Shown piece by piece: positions 8,363 through 16,730 of a stretch of DNA of 64,000 nucleotides. The stretch comes from Chelativorans alearensis (lineage in GTDB: Bacteria; Pseudomonadota; Alphaproteobacteria; Rhizobiales; Rhizobiaceae), in NCBI RefSeq assembly GCF_010993735.1, contig NZ_WQNI01000006.1, positions 186,001 to 250,000 on the forward strand, written 5' to 3'. The notes beneath the pieces were generated by a model that was given only the letters and a program-made list of their open reading frames with translations, ran no database searches and was not told the origin of the DNA. Position 1 is the stretch's first letter. Every line of letters begins with the position of its first letter. The translations under genes were made by a program, and so were the position numbers.

Positions 8363-9157
8363 ATGCGCCAATATCTCGATCTGCTTGCCTATGTCCTGAA
8401 GAACGGTGTCGACCGGGACGACCGTACCGGCACCGGCACGCGTAGCGTCTTCGGCTATCAGATGCGCTTCGACCTGCAAGCGGGCTTTCCGGTCACCACC
8501 ACCAAGAAGCTGCATCTGAAATCCATCATCCACGAGCTTCTGTGGTTCCTGAAGGGCGACACCAACATCCGCTACCTCAACGAGCACGGGGTCACCATCT
8601 GGGACGAGTGGGCGGACAAGAACGGCGATCTCGGTCCGGTCTACGGTGCGCAATGGCGCTCCTGGCCTGCGCCCGACGGAGGGCACGTCGACCAGATCGC
8701 GAATCTTCTCAAATCCTTGCGGGAAAATCCTCACTCGCGCCGTCACGTGGTGACGGCGTGGAACCCGGCGCTGGTGGACGAGATGGCGTTGCCGCCCTGC
8801 CATTGCCTGTTCCAGTTCCATGTGGCCGAGGGGCGGCTTTCCTGTCAGCTTTACCAGCGCTCGGCCGATATCTTCCTCGGCGTGCCCTTCAACATCGCTT
8901 CCTACGCCCTTCTGACGATGATGGTCGCCCAAGTGACGGGGCTTGAGGCTGGCGACTTCGTCCACACGCTGGGCGACGCGCATCTGTACCAGAACCATTT
9001 CGAGCAGGCTCACGAGCAGTTGAAGCGCACGCCCAAGCCGCTGCCGCACATGTGGATCAACCCTGAGGTCGACGATCTTTTCGCCTTCCGGTACGAGGAT
9101 TTCCGGCTGGAGGGTTATGTGGCCGATCCGACGATCCGCGCACCGATCGCGGTGTGA
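8363..9157 (+). CDS. thyA: Thymidylate synthase
   Basis: Makes dTMP from dUMP using methylenetetrahydrofolate. The protein is 264 residues, the same length as the E. coli enzyme. The catalytic cysteine is Cys146 in [10 protein letters not shown]. The substrate phosphate-binding arginine is seen in DRTGTGTRS, and the folate/dUMP region in [26 protein letters not shown]. The C-terminus ends APIAV as usual. It is followed by a small DUF6572 gene and folA, which regenerates the folate that ThyA oxidises, so the group is probably one operon. The gene is intact. Confidence 0.98.
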   Translation: MRQYLDLLAYVLKNGVDRDDRTGTGTRSVFGYQMRFDLQAGFPVTTTKKLHLKSIIHELLWFLKGDTNIRYLNEHGVTIWDEWADKNGDLGPVYGAQWRSWPAPDGGHVDQIANLLKSLRENPHSRRHVVTAWNPALVDEMALPPCHCLFQFHVAEGRLSCQLYQRSADIFLGVPFNIASYALLTMMVAQVTGLEAGDFVHTLGDAHLYQNHFEQAHEQLKRTPKPLPHMWINPEVDDLFAFRYEDFRLEGYVADPTIRAPIAV

Positions 9158-9174
9158 GGCGGAATGCCCGATCG

Positions 9175-9510
9175 ATGACCATTTCGGATCAGGACAAGGT
9201 CGATATCGTCAAGATCAACCGTGGTGAAGGGATAGTGCATCTGATCATCGCCGATCACCTTCCATGGGGTTGCGAGGAGGGCGATGAAAAGGAGCACATG
9301 TATCTCCTTCAGGAGAAGATAAATCTGTATCTTTCATATATCGAAGGCGAACAGCTGTTGGATGATTTTCCAAATGCGAAGGGGCTCGATGTAGACATCC
9401 AAGTTTATGGAAAGTTCGATCGCTCGCAGCAAGCTCACTCATTCTACGCGCGGCTGCAGCAGGCGTTGGCCGGTGCTGGGTATAGGTTTGAATTCATATT
9501 GAAAGATTGA
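9175..9510 (+). CDS. DUF6572-like small protein, low-GC insertion
   Basis: A 111-residue acidic protein starting MTISDQDKVDIVKINRGEG. It has the features I associate with the DUF6572 family: a D-K-V-D-I start, ADHLPWG, then EHMYLLQEKINLYLSYIEG and a C-terminal GAGYRFEFIL. Function is unknown; such proteins are often encoded near toxin or accessory genes. Its base composition is clearly more A/T-rich than its neighbours, and it uses codons such as ATA, TCA, TTG and AAA that are rare around it, which suggests acquisition. It lies 17 bases after thyA and 35 before folA, so it interrupts a folate/thymidylate pair. Start at ATG 9175 rather than the out-of-homology ATG at 9154. Confidence 0.65.
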   Translation: MTISDQDKVDIVKINRGEGIVHLIIADHLPWGCEEGDEKEHMYLLQEKINLYLSYIEGEQLLDDFPNAKGLDVDIQVYGKFDRSQQAHSFYARLQQALAGAGYRFEFILKD

Positions 9511-9545
9511 GGATCGGGAGTGATCTACGTGTGCCGGAGTCTGAA

Positions 9546-10046
9546 ATGAAGCTCTCTCTCATCGTCGCTATCGCCAAGAACGGTGTCATCGGCCGGGCTG
9601 GCGGGCTGCCGTGGCGGCTTTCCACGGATCTGAAACGCTTCAAGGCGCTCACTATGGGCAAGCCGGTCGTCATGGGGCGCAAGACCTGGGAGAGTATCGG
9701 CCGCCCGCTGCCGGGGCGCCTCAACATCGTCATCTCGCGCGATCCCGCCTATTCGGCGGAAGGGGCAGTGACGGCGGGTTCGCTCGACAAGGCGCTGGAA
9801 GAAGCACGGGCGCGAGCGGGCGATGCAGAGGAAATCTGCGTCATCGGCGGCGGCGAAATCTACCGCCAGGCACTGGCCCGCGCCGATATACTCCACGTCA
9901 CCCATGTGGAAGCCGAGGTCGAGGGGGATGCCACCTTCGACGAGATCGAGCCCGATCTGTGGCAGGTTATCTCAAGCGAAGCCGTTCCAGAGGGCGAAAA
10001 GGACATTTACCCGACGCGCTATGTCGTCTACCAACGGCGTCAGTAG
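9546..10046 (+). CDS. folA: Dihydrofolate reductase
   Basis: Reduces dihydrofolate to tetrahydrofolate with NADPH. A 166-residue protein, normal for a chromosomal FolA. Visible motifs are the N-terminal LIVAIAKNGVIGRAGGLPWRLSTDLKRFK (with the catalytic acid in the LPW...D segment), the NADPH site VVMGRKTWESIG and RLNIVISR, and the late glycine motif ICVIGGGEIYRQAL. The start is at MKLSLIVAIA (9546), the usual beginning of the family; 13 codons upstream are in frame but unlike FolA. It works with thyA upstream in the thymidylate cycle. Confidence 0.96.
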   Translation: MKLSLIVAIAKNGVIGRAGGLPWRLSTDLKRFKALTMGKPVVMGRKTWESIGRPLPGRLNIVISRDPAYSAEGAVTAGSLDKALEEARARAGDAEEICVIGGGEIYRQALARADILHVTHVEAEVEGDATFDEIEPDLWQVISSEAVPEGEKDIYPTRYVVYQRRQ

Positions 10047-10151
10047 CGAGGAGCCTTGAATTTCGGCTCTTTGGGCGGAGGAGAACGGCCCAGCCCGCTG
10101 AGAACGGCGCATGGCGGCGCGATGCGACGCTCGGATGGATGCTCCCTCGCG

Positions 10152-10180
10152 TTGAAAGGGAGCGTCGTGCTCCCTATAAC
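10152..10180 (+). promoter_or_regulatory. Predicted hflK promoter with an inverted repeat in the spacer
   Basis: TTGAAA (10152-10157) and TATAAC (10175-10180) are exactly 17 bases apart, 55 bases before hflK. TTGAAA is also the core of RpoH (heat-shock) promoters in alphaproteobacteria, which would suit a protease-regulator operon. The whole spacer is an inverted repeat, GGGAGC-GTCGT-GCTCCC (10158-10174), which could be an operator. Prediction only. Confidence 0.5.
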
Positions 10181-10234
10181 AGATCGCAGGGGAACGTCGG
10201 CGCGTGGCCGGTGCCCCAAGGAAAAGGAACAATA

Positions 10235-11362
10235 ATGCCCTGGAACAATCAGAGTGGCGGCGGCCCGTGGGGCGGCGGGAATGGCGGTGGACCGTGGGAT
10301 CAGGGGCCACGCGGGCCGGGTGGGCCGCAAGGTTCGCCTCCCGATCTTGAGGAGATTATCCGGCGCGGTCAGGACCGGCTGAGGCGCGCGCTGCCCGGCG
10401 GCGGCGGGCCAAGCCCGGCGATGTTCGGCCTGATCGTCCTGGCGCTGCTGGGATTGTGGCTTTTCAAGGCCGTCTACACGGTGCAGCCGGACGAGCTGGC
10501 GGTTGAACTGCGTTTCGGCAAGCCCAAGGCCGAGCTTTCGGAACCCGGCCTGCATTTCCATTGGTGGCCGATCGAGACGGTCGAGAAGGCGTCCATCGCC
10601 GAGCGGCTGGTGGACATCGGCGAAATCCGCGGCGGCAGTTCCTCGGGCCTCATGCTTTCCGGCGATCAGAACATCGTCGACGTCAAGTTCTCCGTCGCCT
10701 ACCAAGTGGCCGATCCGGCCGCCTATCTGTTCAACGTGGATGATCCGAACGGCATGCTGCGACAGGTCGCCGAAAGCGCCATGCGCGAGGTGGTGGGCCG
10801 GCGCCCGGCGCAGGACATCTTCCGCGACGACCGCCAAGGCATCGCCGAGGACGTGCGCAGCATCGTCCAGGCGGCGCTCGACGAATATAATGCGGGCCTG
10901 GCGGTCAACGCGTTGTCGATCGAGGATGCGGCCCCGCCGCGCGAGGTGGCCGACGCGTTCGACGAGGTGCAGCGCGCCGAACAGGACGAGGACCGTTTCG
11001 TCGAAGAGTCAAATCAGTATTCCAACCAGCAGCTTGGCCAGGCGCGCGGCGAAGCGGCGGGAATCCGCGAGGCGGCCGCCGCCTACAAGAACCGCGTCGT
11101 GCAGGAGGCGGAAGGTGAGGCGCAGCGCTTCGTCTCCGTCTACGACGAGTATGCCAAGGCACCGGACGTGACGCGCAAGCGTCTGTTCCTGGAGACGATG
11201 GAGAATGTGCTGCGCGGATCCAACAAGGTCATTGTCGAGCAGGGAAGCGGGCAGGGCGTGATCCCCTACCTGCCGCTGCCGGAGTTGCGCGGGGGGTCGC
11301 AACCCTCGGTCCAGAACAACCCGGCGCAAATCGGCGGCCAGGCACAAGGGGGAAATAACTGA
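10235..11362 (+). CDS. hflK: HflK, subunit of the FtsH modulator complex
   Basis: A 375-residue membrane-anchored protein of the SPFH/band 7 (stomatin-prohibitin) family. HflK and HflC form a large cage around the FtsH protease and limit its access to membrane substrates. A glycine/proline-rich cytoplasmic N-terminus (residues 1-60), as in other HflK proteins, precedes one membrane segment (about 62-80). The band 7 domain follows, with the typical YQVADPAAYLFNVDDP and ESAMREVVGRRP, then a helical stalk and a C-terminal Q/G/N-rich tail. AAGGAAAAGGA precedes the ATG. The stop codon overlaps the hflC start by one base, indicating translational coupling. Confidence 0.95.
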   Translation: MPWNNQSGGGPWGGGNGGGPWDQGPRGPGGPQGSPPDLEEIIRRGQDRLRRALPGGGGPSPAMFGLIVLALLGLWLFKAVYTVQPDELAVELRFGKPKAELSEPGLHFHWWPIETVEKASIAERLVDIGEIRGGSSSGLMLSGDQNIVDVKFSVAYQVADPAAYLFNVDDPNGMLRQVAESAMREVVGRRPAQDIFRDDRQGIAEDVRSIVQAALDEYNAGLAVNALSIEDAAPPREVADAFDEVQRAEQDEDRFVEESNQYSNQQLGQARGEAAGIREAAAAYKNRVVQEAEGEAQRFVSVYDEYAKAPDVTRKRLFLETMENVLRGSNKVIVEQGSGQGVIPYLPLPELRGGSQPSVQNNPAQIGGQAQGGNN

Positions 11363-12339
11363 TGTTGAACCGTCTTCCCTTCATTATCGTTCTCGCCGTC
11401 ATAGTCCTGTTCCTGGGCTTTTCCTCGATCTTCGTGGTCAACGAGCGCGAGCAGGCCATCGTGTTGCGCTTCGGCGAGATCGTGAAGGTCGAGCGCGAGC
11501 CCGGCCTCTACTTCAAGCTGCCGTTCGCCTTCGCCGGCGCCGACAATGTGCAGATCATCGAGGACCGGGTGCTGCGCTTCGATCTCGACGATATCCGCGT
11601 CCAGGTGTCGGGCGGCAAGTTTTATGAGGTCGACGCCTTCGTCGCCTATTCGATCGAAGATCCGCAGCGTTTCCGTCAGGCGGTCTCCGGCAACCTGACG
11701 CAGGCCGAGCAACGGCTGAGAACCCGCCTCGATGCCGCACTCAGGCGCGTCTACGGTCTGCGTGGCTTCGAGGCCGCCCTTTCCGAGGAGCGCGGTTCGA
11801 TGATGCGCGAGGTGGCGGAGGGCTTGCGTCCTGCCGCGGCTTCGCTCGGCCTGCAGATCGAGGACGTGCGCATCCGCCGCACGGATCTTACGGCGGAAGT
11901 CTCGCAGCAGACCTACGACCGCATGAAGGCCGAACGCCTGGCCGAGGCTGAGCGCCTGCGCGCCCGTGGCCGCGAAGCGGCGGCGCGCATCCGCGCGCGC
12001 GCCGACCGCGAGGTGGTGGAGATTCTCGCCGCGGCGCAGCGCGAGTCCGAAATCCTGCGAGGCGAAGGCGAGGCCGAGCGCAACGCGATCTTCGCCGACG
12101 CCTTCCAGCGCGACGAGGAGTTCTTCGATTTCTACCGCTCGATGGCGGCCTATCGTCAGGCGCTCGACCCGTCCGGCACAACCATGCTCTTGAGCCCAAA
12201 CACGGAGTTCTTCCGCTTCTTCGGTAATGCCCAGGGTCTGGGCGGAGACCAGGCGCCGAGGGATGAGGACGCAGGACCGCTGACGGGCGCGGTGGAGACG
12301 CCGGCGTCGGAAGGCCCACGGCGCGAAGCCGCGCAGTAG
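11362..12339 (+). CDS. hflC: HflC, subunit of the FtsH modulator complex
   Basis: A 325-residue partner of HflK with one N-terminal membrane segment (LPFIIVLAVIVLFLGFSSIFVV) and a band 7 domain (EREQAIVLRFGEIVKVEREPGLYFKLPF, VDAFVAYSIEDPQRFRQAVSG). A long coiled-coil follows, rich in E, R and A around residues 170-235 (ERLAEAERLRARGREAAARIRARADREV). The C-terminal segment SMAAYRQALDPSGTTMLLSPNTEFFRFF is typical of HflC. It is translationally coupled to hflK and followed by a DUF2065 gene, as in many proteobacteria. Confidence 0.96.
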   Translation: MLNRLPFIIVLAVIVLFLGFSSIFVVNEREQAIVLRFGEIVKVEREPGLYFKLPFAFAGADNVQIIEDRVLRFDLDDIRVQVSGGKFYEVDAFVAYSIEDPQRFRQAVSGNLTQAEQRLRTRLDAALRRVYGLRGFEAALSEERGSMMREVAEGLRPAAASLGLQIEDVRIRRTDLTAEVSQQTYDRMKAERLAEAERLRARGREAAARIRARADREVVEILAAAQRESEILRGEGEAERNAIFADAFQRDEEFFDFYRSMAAYRQALDPSGTTMLLSPNTEFFRFFGNAQGLGGDQAPRDEDAGPLTGAVETPASEGPRREAAQ

Positions 12340-12381
12340 CCGGAGCCTGCCCATGGGGCCAAGCACGACAGTGGCGAGACG

Positions 12382-12582
12382 ATGTGGGCAGGGGCGTTGA
12401 GCGATTTCCTCGCCGCCCTTGGCCTCGTCCTCGTTTTCGAAGGGCTGCTTTACGGTGGACTGCCGCGATTGGCGAAGCGCCTGGCGGCCGACGTGATCGA
12501 CCTGCCGGAGGGCGCGATGCGGGGCATCGGCCTGGCGGTGATGGCCGCCGGCGTTCTCATCGTCTGGCTGGTGCGCGGCTGA
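12382..12582 (+). CDS. DUF2065 (YjeT-like) small membrane protein
   Basis: A 66-residue protein with two hydrophobic helices (FLAALGLVLVFEGLLYGGLP and GIGLAVMAAGVLIVWLVRG) joined by a short loop. It matches the DUF2065 family, whose E. coli member yjeT lies downstream of hflC, and the position is the same here. The function is unknown; it may be a small accessory part of the HflKC/FtsH membrane quality-control set. Confidence 0.85.
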   Translation: MWAGALSDFLAALGLVLVFEGLLYGGLPRLAKRLAADVIDLPEGAMRGIGLAVMAAGVLIVWLVRG

Positions 12583-12713
12583 TACGGTATTTTGCACGGC
12601 ATGTGAGGCTTCGGAGGCTGGCAGAGCGCCCGTTTAAGGTTATATCTCGTCGCAAACACGCCTCATTCGCACCGGATCGTACGGCCCTGATCGGACCAGC
12701 GGGAGACTGCCAG

Positions 12714-14231
12714 ATGCCTTTGCCGAAATCGCTTCGTGCCACGTGCCGGCTGCTGACGGCGGGCGCCCTTGCTGCCGTCGTCCTTGTGGTGCCGGCCATC
12801 GCGCAGACGCCAGCGCCGGAGGGGCGAATGTCCATGCCTGCTCCGCAGATACGTGGGCCAGCCTCCGTCGCCGACATGGCCGAACGGTTGCTCGATGCGG
12901 TGGTCAATATTTCCACCACTCAAAACGTATCGCGGCGCGGTCCCGGCCGCGTGCCGATGCCACAGCTGCCGGAGGGGTCGCCTTTCGAGGAATATTTCGG
13001 CGAGTTCTTCGGTGACCAGGATCAACAGCCGCAGATGCCCAATCCCGGCTCGTCGCTTGGCTCCGGCTTCATCGTCGACGCCGAGGAAGGCATCATCGTC
13101 ACGAACAACCACGTGATTACCGGGGCCGACGAAATCATTGTCAATTTCGCCGACGGCGAGACGAGGACGGCGGAACTGATCGGCGTTGACACGAAGACCG
13201 ATATCGCCGTGCTCAAAATCGATCCGCAGGGAAAGGCTCTTCAGGAGGTGCAGTTCGGCGATTCGGAGGCCATGCGCATCGGTGACTGGGTAATGGCCAT
13301 CGGCAATCCCTTCGGTTTCGGCGGATCTGTGACCGTCGGCATCGTCTCGGCACAAAACCGGCAGATCGGCTCGGGCCCCTACGACGACTACATCCAGACT
13401 GACGCGGCCATCAATCGCGGCAATTCCGGCGGCCCGCTTTTCAACATGGATGGCGAGGTCATCGGCATCAACACCGCTATCATCTCGCCTACCGGCGGCT
13501 CCATCGGTATCGGCTTTGCAATCCCGTCGAACCTCGCGGTGAACGTGGCTGGTCAGCTGCGCGAGTTCGGCGAGACCAGGCGCGGCTGGCTCGGCGTGCG
13601 CATCCAGCCCGTGACGGAGGAGATTGCCGAAAGCCTCGGCCTCGACGAGGCCAGCGGCGTGCTGATCAGCGGCATCGAAAAGGGCGGACCCGCCGACAAT
13701 GGCGTGCTGCAGGCAGGCGACATCATCGTCGGCTTCGACGGCAGGAAAATAATGGATGTGCGCGAGTTGCGCCGCATTGTCGCAGAAAGCCCTGTGGGCA
13801 AGAAGGTCGATGTCGAGATCCTGCGCAAGGGCGAGGAGCAGACTGTGCAGGTGGAACTGGGCCGCCTGGAGGAGGGCGAGGACGTCGCGTCCGCCACGGA
13901 GGAGGAGAGCGAGGAATCAGCTCCTGTTGCCACCGCCAAGGTCCTCGGCATGTCCATCGCCGAGCTCGACGAAGAGGGCCGCAGCGAGTTCGGGCTTGCC
14001 GAGGATATCAACGGCGTGCTGGTGTCGGAGGTAGAGGATGGATCGGTGGCCGCCGATCAAGGCGTGCAGGCAGGGGATGTGATCGTCGAGATCGCCTTGC
14101 AATCGGTATCCGCACCCCAGGACGTTCTGGACCAGATCGACAGCCTGAAGGAGCAGGGCCGCAAGAATGCCCTGCTCATGTTGGCCTCGCCCTCGGGTGA
14201 GCTGCGCTTCGTGACGTTGCGGATGGACTAA
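12714..14231 (+). CDS. degP: Do-family periplasmic serine protease (DegP type)
   Basis: A 505-residue HtrA protease/chaperone that degrades or refolds damaged periplasmic proteins. A signal peptide spans about residues 1-31, cut after AIAQ. The protease domain shows the complete triad His133 (TNNHVI), Asp163 (TDIAVL) and Ser238 (RGNSGGP). Two PDZ domains follow, the first around residues 285-385 (RRGWLGVRIQPVTEEIAESLGL) and the second near the end (ADQGVQAGDVIVEIALQSV), separated by an acidic linker. It follows the hflKC cluster, a common alphaproteobacterial order. The ATG at 12714 is chosen because the signal peptide begins there; the frame runs further upstream without family similarity. 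Confidence 0.95.
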   Translation: MPLPKSLRATCRLLTAGALAAVVLVVPAIAQTPAPEGRMSMPAPQIRGPASVADMAERLLDAVVNISTTQNVSRRGPGRVPMPQLPEGSPFEEYFGEFFGDQDQQPQMPNPGSSLGSGFIVDAEEGIIVTNNHVITGADEIIVNFADGETRTAELIGVDTKTDIAVLKIDPQGKALQEVQFGDSEAMRIGDWVMAIGNPFGFGGSVTVGIVSAQNRQIGSGPYDDYIQTDAAINRGNSGGPLFNMDGEVIGINTAIISPTGGSIGIGFAIPSNLAVNVAGQLREFGETRRGWLGVRIQPVTEEIAESLGLDEASGVLISGIEKGGPADNGVLQAGDIIVGFDGRKIMDVRELRRIVAESPVGKKVDVEILRKGEEQTVQVELGRLEEGEDVASATEEESEESAPVATAKVLGMSIAELDEEGRSEFGLAEDINGVLVSEVEDGSVAADQGVQAGDVIVEIALQSVSAPQDVLDQIDSLKEQGRKNALLMLASPSGELRFVTLRMD

Positions 14232-14256
14232 GGGCCTTTCCCTCGCGAGGAGTGTG

Positions 14257-14814
14257 CTAGCCCGACCACTCATCCCGCGTGATGCGATAGAAGACGTGGC
14301 GCTTCAGATGGGGGTGGGTGTCAGGCACCGAGGGGTGGTCGAAGTCACGTTCCGGCAGCGCGCGCATGCCGATGCGCTTCATCACGGCAATGGAGCGCAT
14401 ATTGCTCCAGACGGCGAAGGAGACGATCTCCTCGAGCCCAAGCGTCTTGAAGCCGAAGTCGAGCCAGGCCTTGGCGGCTTCCGTCACGTAACCCCTGCCC
14501 CAGAATTCCGGAGCCAGCCGCCAGCCGATCTCCACTGTACCGGACGGCAGCGAAGAGATGCCGGTGGTCTGATGCAAGCCGACAAAGCCGATGCACTCGC
14601 CGGTTTCCTTCAGCTCCGTCGCGCAGAAGCCAAAGCCACGCTCCGCGATATCCTCGCGCAGCCAGTCGAGAAAGGCGTCGGAGGCTGTGCGATCGCGCCG
14701 GAAGGGGAAGAATTCCATCACCCGGTCGTCCGCGTTGATCCGGTGGAAGAGCGCGCGGTCGCTATCAGCCCAGTTGCGGATGATGAGACGGCTCGTCGCG
14801 ATGATCGGCGTCAC
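14257..14814 (-). CDS. GNAT family N-acetyltransferase (RimJ/RimL-like)
   Basis: A 185-residue acetyltransferase of the Acetyltransf_3 type, acetyl-CoA dependent. The start TSRLIIRNWADSDRALFHRI is typical, and the acetyl-CoA region is EIGWRLAPEFWGRGYVTEAAKAWLDFGF, with the pyrophosphate-binding loop in FWGRGYVTEA. The substrate may be a protein N-terminus, an antibiotic or a small metabolite; sequence does not say. The ATG at 14814 overlaps the serB stop codon by 4 bases, so it is likely cotranscribed downstream of serB. Confidence 0.88.
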   Translation of the reverse strand: MTPIIATSRLIIRNWADSDRALFHRINADDRVMEFFPFRRDRTASDAFLDWLREDIAERGFGFCATELKETGECIGFVGLHQTTGISSLPSGTVEIGWRLAPEFWGRGYVTEAAKAWLDFGFKTLGLEEIVSFAVWSNMRSIAVMKRIGMRALPERDFDHPSVPDTHPHLKRHVFYRITRDEWSG

Positions 14815-15698
14815 TGAGAGAACTCCTCGCGGCGGTATCCTTGCAGATAGAGGAGGGCGGTAAGGTCGCCATGGTCGATGCGGATGCCGGCCTCGGCCGC
14901 CACGGAAGGTTTGGCGTGCAGCGCCACGCCGGCGCCGGCAAGGCGCAGCATGTCGAGATCGTTGGCGCCGTCGCCGACGGCTATCGTCTCGCTCAAGTGC
15001 AGCTTCAACCTGGCGGCGATTTCAATAAGCGCGTCGGCCTTCGCCTGGCGGCCGAGAATGGGCTCGGCGACGAGGCCGGCGAGCCTGCCGTCCTCCTCGA
15101 TCAGCCGGTTAGCGCGGTGCTCGCGGAAACCAAGCATGGACGCGATGCGGCCGGTGAAGATGTCGAAGCCGCCGGAGACCAGCGCCGTGTAAGCGCCGGC
15201 CGCGTTCATGGTCGCCAAAAGCTCACGCCCGCCGGCGGCGAGCGTGATGCGAGCCTCTATCACGCGCTCGATGACCGCCATTTCGAGGCCCTTGAGCAGC
15301 GCCACGCGCTCACGCAGAGCCGGCTCGAAGGCAATCTCGCCGTTCATGGCGCGGCTGGTGATGGTGGCGACGTCTTCCTTGATGCCGATCTCATCGGCCA
15401 GTTCGTCGATGCATTCTTGGTCGATCATGGTGGAGTCCATGTCGGCGATCAGCATCTTCTTTTTTCTTCCCTCGGAAGGCTGTACGGCCACGTCCACGGG
15501 CAGGCTCTCGAGCGCGGCGCGCGCGATGCGCTCGGCTGCATGCGCATCGAGACCCTCGGGCAGGGCTATATCGCAGGCGACGTCCGTGTCGAGCCAGTCG
15601 AAGCGGCTTGCGCGGAGGGCTCGGGTTATCCTATTCGCCGTGGACGGGCTCAGCGAGCGAGCCTTGGGATTGGAGATAAGCGTTGCGACAAGGGTCAT
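14811..15698 (-). CDS. serB: Phosphoserine phosphatase
   Basis: Catalyses the last step of serine synthesis, hydrolysing phosphoserine. A 295-residue protein with an N-terminal regulatory-like domain of about 75 residues and a HAD phosphatase domain. HAD motif I is [11 protein letters not shown] (nucleophile and acid/base aspartates); motif II lies in [14 protein letters not shown]; motif III/IV is KADALI...[12 protein letters not shown]. Start at 15698 ([16 protein letters not shown]), where SerB similarity begins. The start codon shares the tetranucleotide CATG with the divergent miaA start, so no intergenic space exists and each promoter must lie within the other gene. Confidence 0.95.
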   Translation of the reverse strand: MTLVATLISNPKARSLSPSTANRITRALRASRFDWLDTDVACDIALPEGLDAHAAERIARAALESLPVDVAVQPSEGRKKKMLIADMDSTMIDQECIDELADEIGIKEDVATITSRAMNGEIAFEPALRERVALLKGLEMAVIERVIEARITLAAGGRELLATMNAAGAYTALVSGGFDIFTGRIASMLGFREHRANRLIEEDGRLAGLVAEPILGRQAKADALIEIAARLKLHLSETIAVGDGANDLDMLRLAGAGVALHAKPSVAAEAGIRIDHGDLTALLYLQGYRREEFSQ

Positions 15699-16608
15699 GG
15701 GAGGGTCCGCTGCGGCCGGCCGGAAAATCGTGCTGAAAGGTGCGACCCTGATAGCCGGCCCCACGGCGAGCGGCAAGTCGGCGCAAGCGCTCGATATCGC
15801 AAGACGTTCGGGCCGGGTGATCGTCAACGCCGATTCCATGCAGGTCTATTCCGTCCTGTCGCTGCTGACGGCGCGGCCGAGTGCCGAAGACCTTGCCGTC
15901 ACGCCGCATCGCCTCTACGGCCATGTGCACCCAGGCACGCCGTATTCCACCGGACAGTGGCTGCGCGACGTGGAAGCCTTGTGCGACAGTGAAGAGCTTG
16001 ATGGGCGGCCGGCGATCTTCGTCGGCGGTACGGGGCTTTATTTCCGTGCCCTGACGGAAGGGCTTTCGCCCATGCCAGACATTCCATCCGTCGTCCGCCG
16101 GCGCTGGCGGCAGCGCCTAGCGGAAGAGGGAGCGGCGGCGTTGCATGAAGTGCTTGGCCGATCAGACGAGCAAGCGGCGGCACGCATCCGCCCTTCAGAC
16201 GGGCAGCGCATCGTGCGGGCGCTGGAGGTACTGGAGGCTTCGGGCAAGCCGCTCGGTGCGTGGCAAGCGGAGCGTTCCCCGCCGCTGGTGGACAACGCCA
16301 CGGCGCGCAAGCTGGTGCTGGAGCCGGATCGCGAAACGCTCACCAGCCGCATCGACGAGCGTTTCGACCGGATGATGGAGGCCGGCGTGCTGGAGGAGGT
16401 GAGGGCGCTGTTGAGTCTCGATCTTCCTGGCTCCATGCCGGCGATGAAGGCGATCGGTGTGCGCGAGCTTGGCGCCGCGCTTAGTGGCCAGATGCCCCTT
16501 GAGGAGGCCGTTACGCGGGCCAAGGCGGCGACGCGGCAATACGCCAAGCGGCAAATGACGTGGTTCCGCCATCAACTCGGGCCGGACTGGCAACGTGTGG
16601 CGGTGTGA
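15697..16608 (+). CDS. miaA: tRNA dimethylallyltransferase
   Basis: Adds an isoprenoid group to A37 of tRNAs reading UNN codons. A 303-residue protein with P-loop [12 protein letters not shown] near residue 20, the substrate motif [53 protein letters not shown], and the late [16 protein letters not shown]. The ATG at 15697 shares CATG with the divergent serB start and has only a weak AAGGG two bases away. An internal GTG near 15730 ([15 protein letters not shown]) would give a length closer to other MiaA N-termini and is a real alternative. Confidence 0.95.
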   Translation: MGGSAAAGRKIVLKGATLIAGPTASGKSAQALDIARRSGRVIVNADSMQVYSVLSLLTARPSAEDLAVTPHRLYGHVHPGTPYSTGQWLRDVEALCDSEELDGRPAIFVGGTGLYFRALTEGLSPMPDIPSVVRRRWRQRLAEEGAAALHEVLGRSDEQAAARIRPSDGQRIVRALEVLEASGKPLGAWQAERSPPLVDNATARKLVLEPDRETLTSRIDERFDRMMEAGVLEEVRALLSLDLPGSMPAMKAIGVRELGAALSGQMPLEEAVTRAKAATRQYAKRQMTWFRHQLGPDWQRVAV

Positions 16609-16730
16609 TATCCGCGTCTTCGCCGCACCACCTGCGAATTTTGATATTTCCTGCGAATCCGTACCTGCCGGTTAACCTCCCGTAAGGTGCCACATGAGAG
16701 AAGTGGTAAAAGTGCGCGAGCGGGTCGGGT

